Shown here: piece after piece, positions 6,064 through 6,649 of the stretch
How the letters are laid out: every line of letters starts with the position of its first letter
How positions within the stretch are numbered: the first letter of the stretch is position 1
From: Paracoccaceae bacterium
GTDB lineage: Bacteria > Pseudomonadota > Alphaproteobacteria > Rhodobacterales > Rhodobacteraceae
DNA length: 6,649 nt
Direction: 5' to 3'
Assembly (NCBI GenBank): GCA_027080755.1
Contig: JALWQC010000207.1
Coordinates: forward strand, 1 to 6,649
The notes under the pieces: model-generated
What the model was told of the DNA's origin: nothing
What the model saw: the letters and a program-made list of their open reading frames with translations, nothing else
The model's database searches: none
Program-made: the position numbers and the translations under genes

Positions 6064-6555
6064 ATGCAATCCGATCCGTTCCGGCGCGATACGCCGCCGC
6101 TCTACCAGGTGACGCTCTGGCCGAACCGCTCGCTCGGGCGGGTCGGGTTCCGCAATACCATGCTGATCGTCATTATCGGCATCTCCATCCCGATGGCTCC
6201 CCTGATCATGGCCGCCCACAGCTGGAAGGTCCTGCCCTTCGGCATTGCCCCCGTCGCCCTGCTGTATTTCTTCCTGAAACGCAACTACCGCGACGGACGC
6301 CTGCAGGAAACCCTGCGTCTGTGGGACGACCTGATCACGGTCGAACGCACCGACCCCGACGGCACCACCCACCGCTGGCACGCCAACCCCTACTGGGTCA
6401 GACTGCGCCTGCGCGACCAGCCGGTGGAAAACTACCTGACCCTGAAGGGCAACAACCGCGAGATAGAGCTGGGCGCCTTCCTGTCCCCCGAGGAACGCGC
6501 CAGCCTGAAAACCCAGATAGAGGACGCCCTGCGCACCCTGACCCCAACCCGCTAA
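6064..6555 (+). CDS. DUF2244 family membrane protein
   Basis: A 163-residue protein of unknown function that I recognise as DUF2244-like. The N-terminal LWPNRSL motif (18-24) precedes two closely spaced membrane helices (about 31-51 and 55-71) joined by a very short turn around HSWK. A cytoplasmic-type charged C-terminal domain follows, with NPYWVRLRL at 108-116 and a segment LTLKGNNREIELGAFLSPEER near the end. The short turn and positive residues around it suggest a helical hairpin with both ends on the same side. No catalytic motif is visible. The ATG at 6064 follows GGGGGCG and lies only 15 bp after the T run of the ctaD terminator. Expression must therefore come from read-through or from a promoter embedded in ctaD or the hairpin. 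Its position behind ctaD hints at, but does not show, a link to the respiratory membrane. Family assignment is from memory of the motif pattern. Confidence 0.82.
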   Translation: MQSDPFRRDTPPLYQVTLWPNRSLGRVGFRNTMLIVIIGISIPMAPLIMAAHSWKVLPFGIAPVALLYFFLKRNYRDGRLQETLRLWDDLITVERTDPDGTTHRWHANPYWVRLRLRDQPVENYLTLKGNNREIELGAFLSPEERASLKTQIEDALRTLTPTR

Positions 6556-6564
6556 GCCCCGAAA

Positions 6565-6596
6565 CCGGCCCCGCCACCCGCGCGCGACAGGGCCGG
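6565..6596 (+). repeat. GC-rich inverted repeat after the DUF2244 gene
   Basis: CCGGCCC (6565-6571) and GGGCCGG (6590-6596) form a perfect 7-bp stem with an 18-base loop, starting 9 bp after the stop codon. It is followed by AAAA, not Ts. It is therefore not a canonical intrinsic terminator, but it could hinder 3' exonucleases or contribute to termination together with the palindrome downstream. Confidence 0.4.
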
Positions 6597-6612
6597 AAAA
6601 CGGGGGGCCAAC

Positions 6613-6640
6613 AGAACCACTAAACCGGTTTAGTGGTTCT
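6613..6640. repeat. Perfect 28-bp palindrome at the right edge (operator or terminator candidate)
   Basis: The arm AGAACCACTAAACC (6613-6626) is followed directly by its exact reverse complement (6627-6640), with no spacer. The core TAAACCGGTTTA resembles operators of LacI/GalR-family repressors, which are palindromes centred on CG. An RNA copy could fold into a 12-bp hairpin with a CCGG loop followed by ATTTA, so a role as terminator of the DUF2244 unit is possible. The short U content and AT-rich stem make this less convincing. What lies to the right is not visible. Confidence 0.75.
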
Positions 6641-6649
6641 ATTTACACC

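Noticed and set aside
4351..6381. Long open frame (676 codons) on the minus strand opposite ctaD
   Set aside because: It is the antisense of an unmistakable ctaD and runs on into the DUF2244 gene. Its composition is that of a shadow frame in GC-rich DNA (His, Gly, Gln, Arg-rich), with no domain.
1..6649. CRISPR arrays, insertion sequences, phage genes, toxin-antitoxin or defence genes
   Set aside because: No regularly spaced repeats, transposase motifs, terminal inverted repeats or defence-type domains were found on either strand.

Overview
This window looks like chromosomal DNA from an alphaproteobacterium, most probably a Rhodobacteraceae member. The evidence is GC-rich coding sequence, an aa3-type CtaD that begins MADAA and carries all the residues known from the Rhodobacter/Paracoccus enzyme, FNR/FnrL-type TTGAT-N4-ATCAA boxes, an alphaproteobacterial type of LipB, and a compact TadG/TadE-type pilus cassette. 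The family assignment is inferred from protein character; no database search was run.

Left part (1-3181), all on the minus strand. A partial alpha/beta hydrolase of the hormone-sensitive-lipase type starts at 554 and runs off the left edge. Upstream of it in the same direction is a three-gene cassette, in transcription order: a TadG-like protein with a von Willebrand A domain (3181-1829), a TadE-like pseudopilin (1829-1302, overlapping by one base in TGATG), and a second TadE/TadF-like pseudopilin (1280-732, 21 bp further on). These would be minor or envelope components of a Flp/Tad pilus. None of the secretion machinery (ATPase, secretin, platform proteins, prepilin peptidase) and no Flp pilin is present in the window.

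Middle (3182-3561). A possible sigma70 promoter for the pilus cassette is followed by a complete tRNA-Leu(GAG) on the minus strand. A compact intergenic region follows, where the tRNA promoter and a possible lipB promoter diverge from a shared inverted repeat.

Right part (3562-6649), plus strand. lipB (octanoyltransferase, lipoate synthesis) is followed by a 144-bp regulatory region. It holds two FNR-type boxes 31 bp apart, a possible promoter whose -35 element lies in the second box, and a hairpin in the leader of ctaD. ctaD (cytochrome aa3 oxidase subunit I) appears to be a single-gene unit closed by a strong intrinsic terminator. A DUF2244 membrane protein starts only 15 bp after that terminator. 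The window ends in a perfect 28-bp palindrome that may be an operator for the next locus.

Most of this is recognisable housekeeping and envelope biology. I see no clear candidate for an undescribed system. The best leads are the oxygen-responsive architecture in front of ctaD, the end-of-window palindrome, and the self-contained TadG-E-F cassette.
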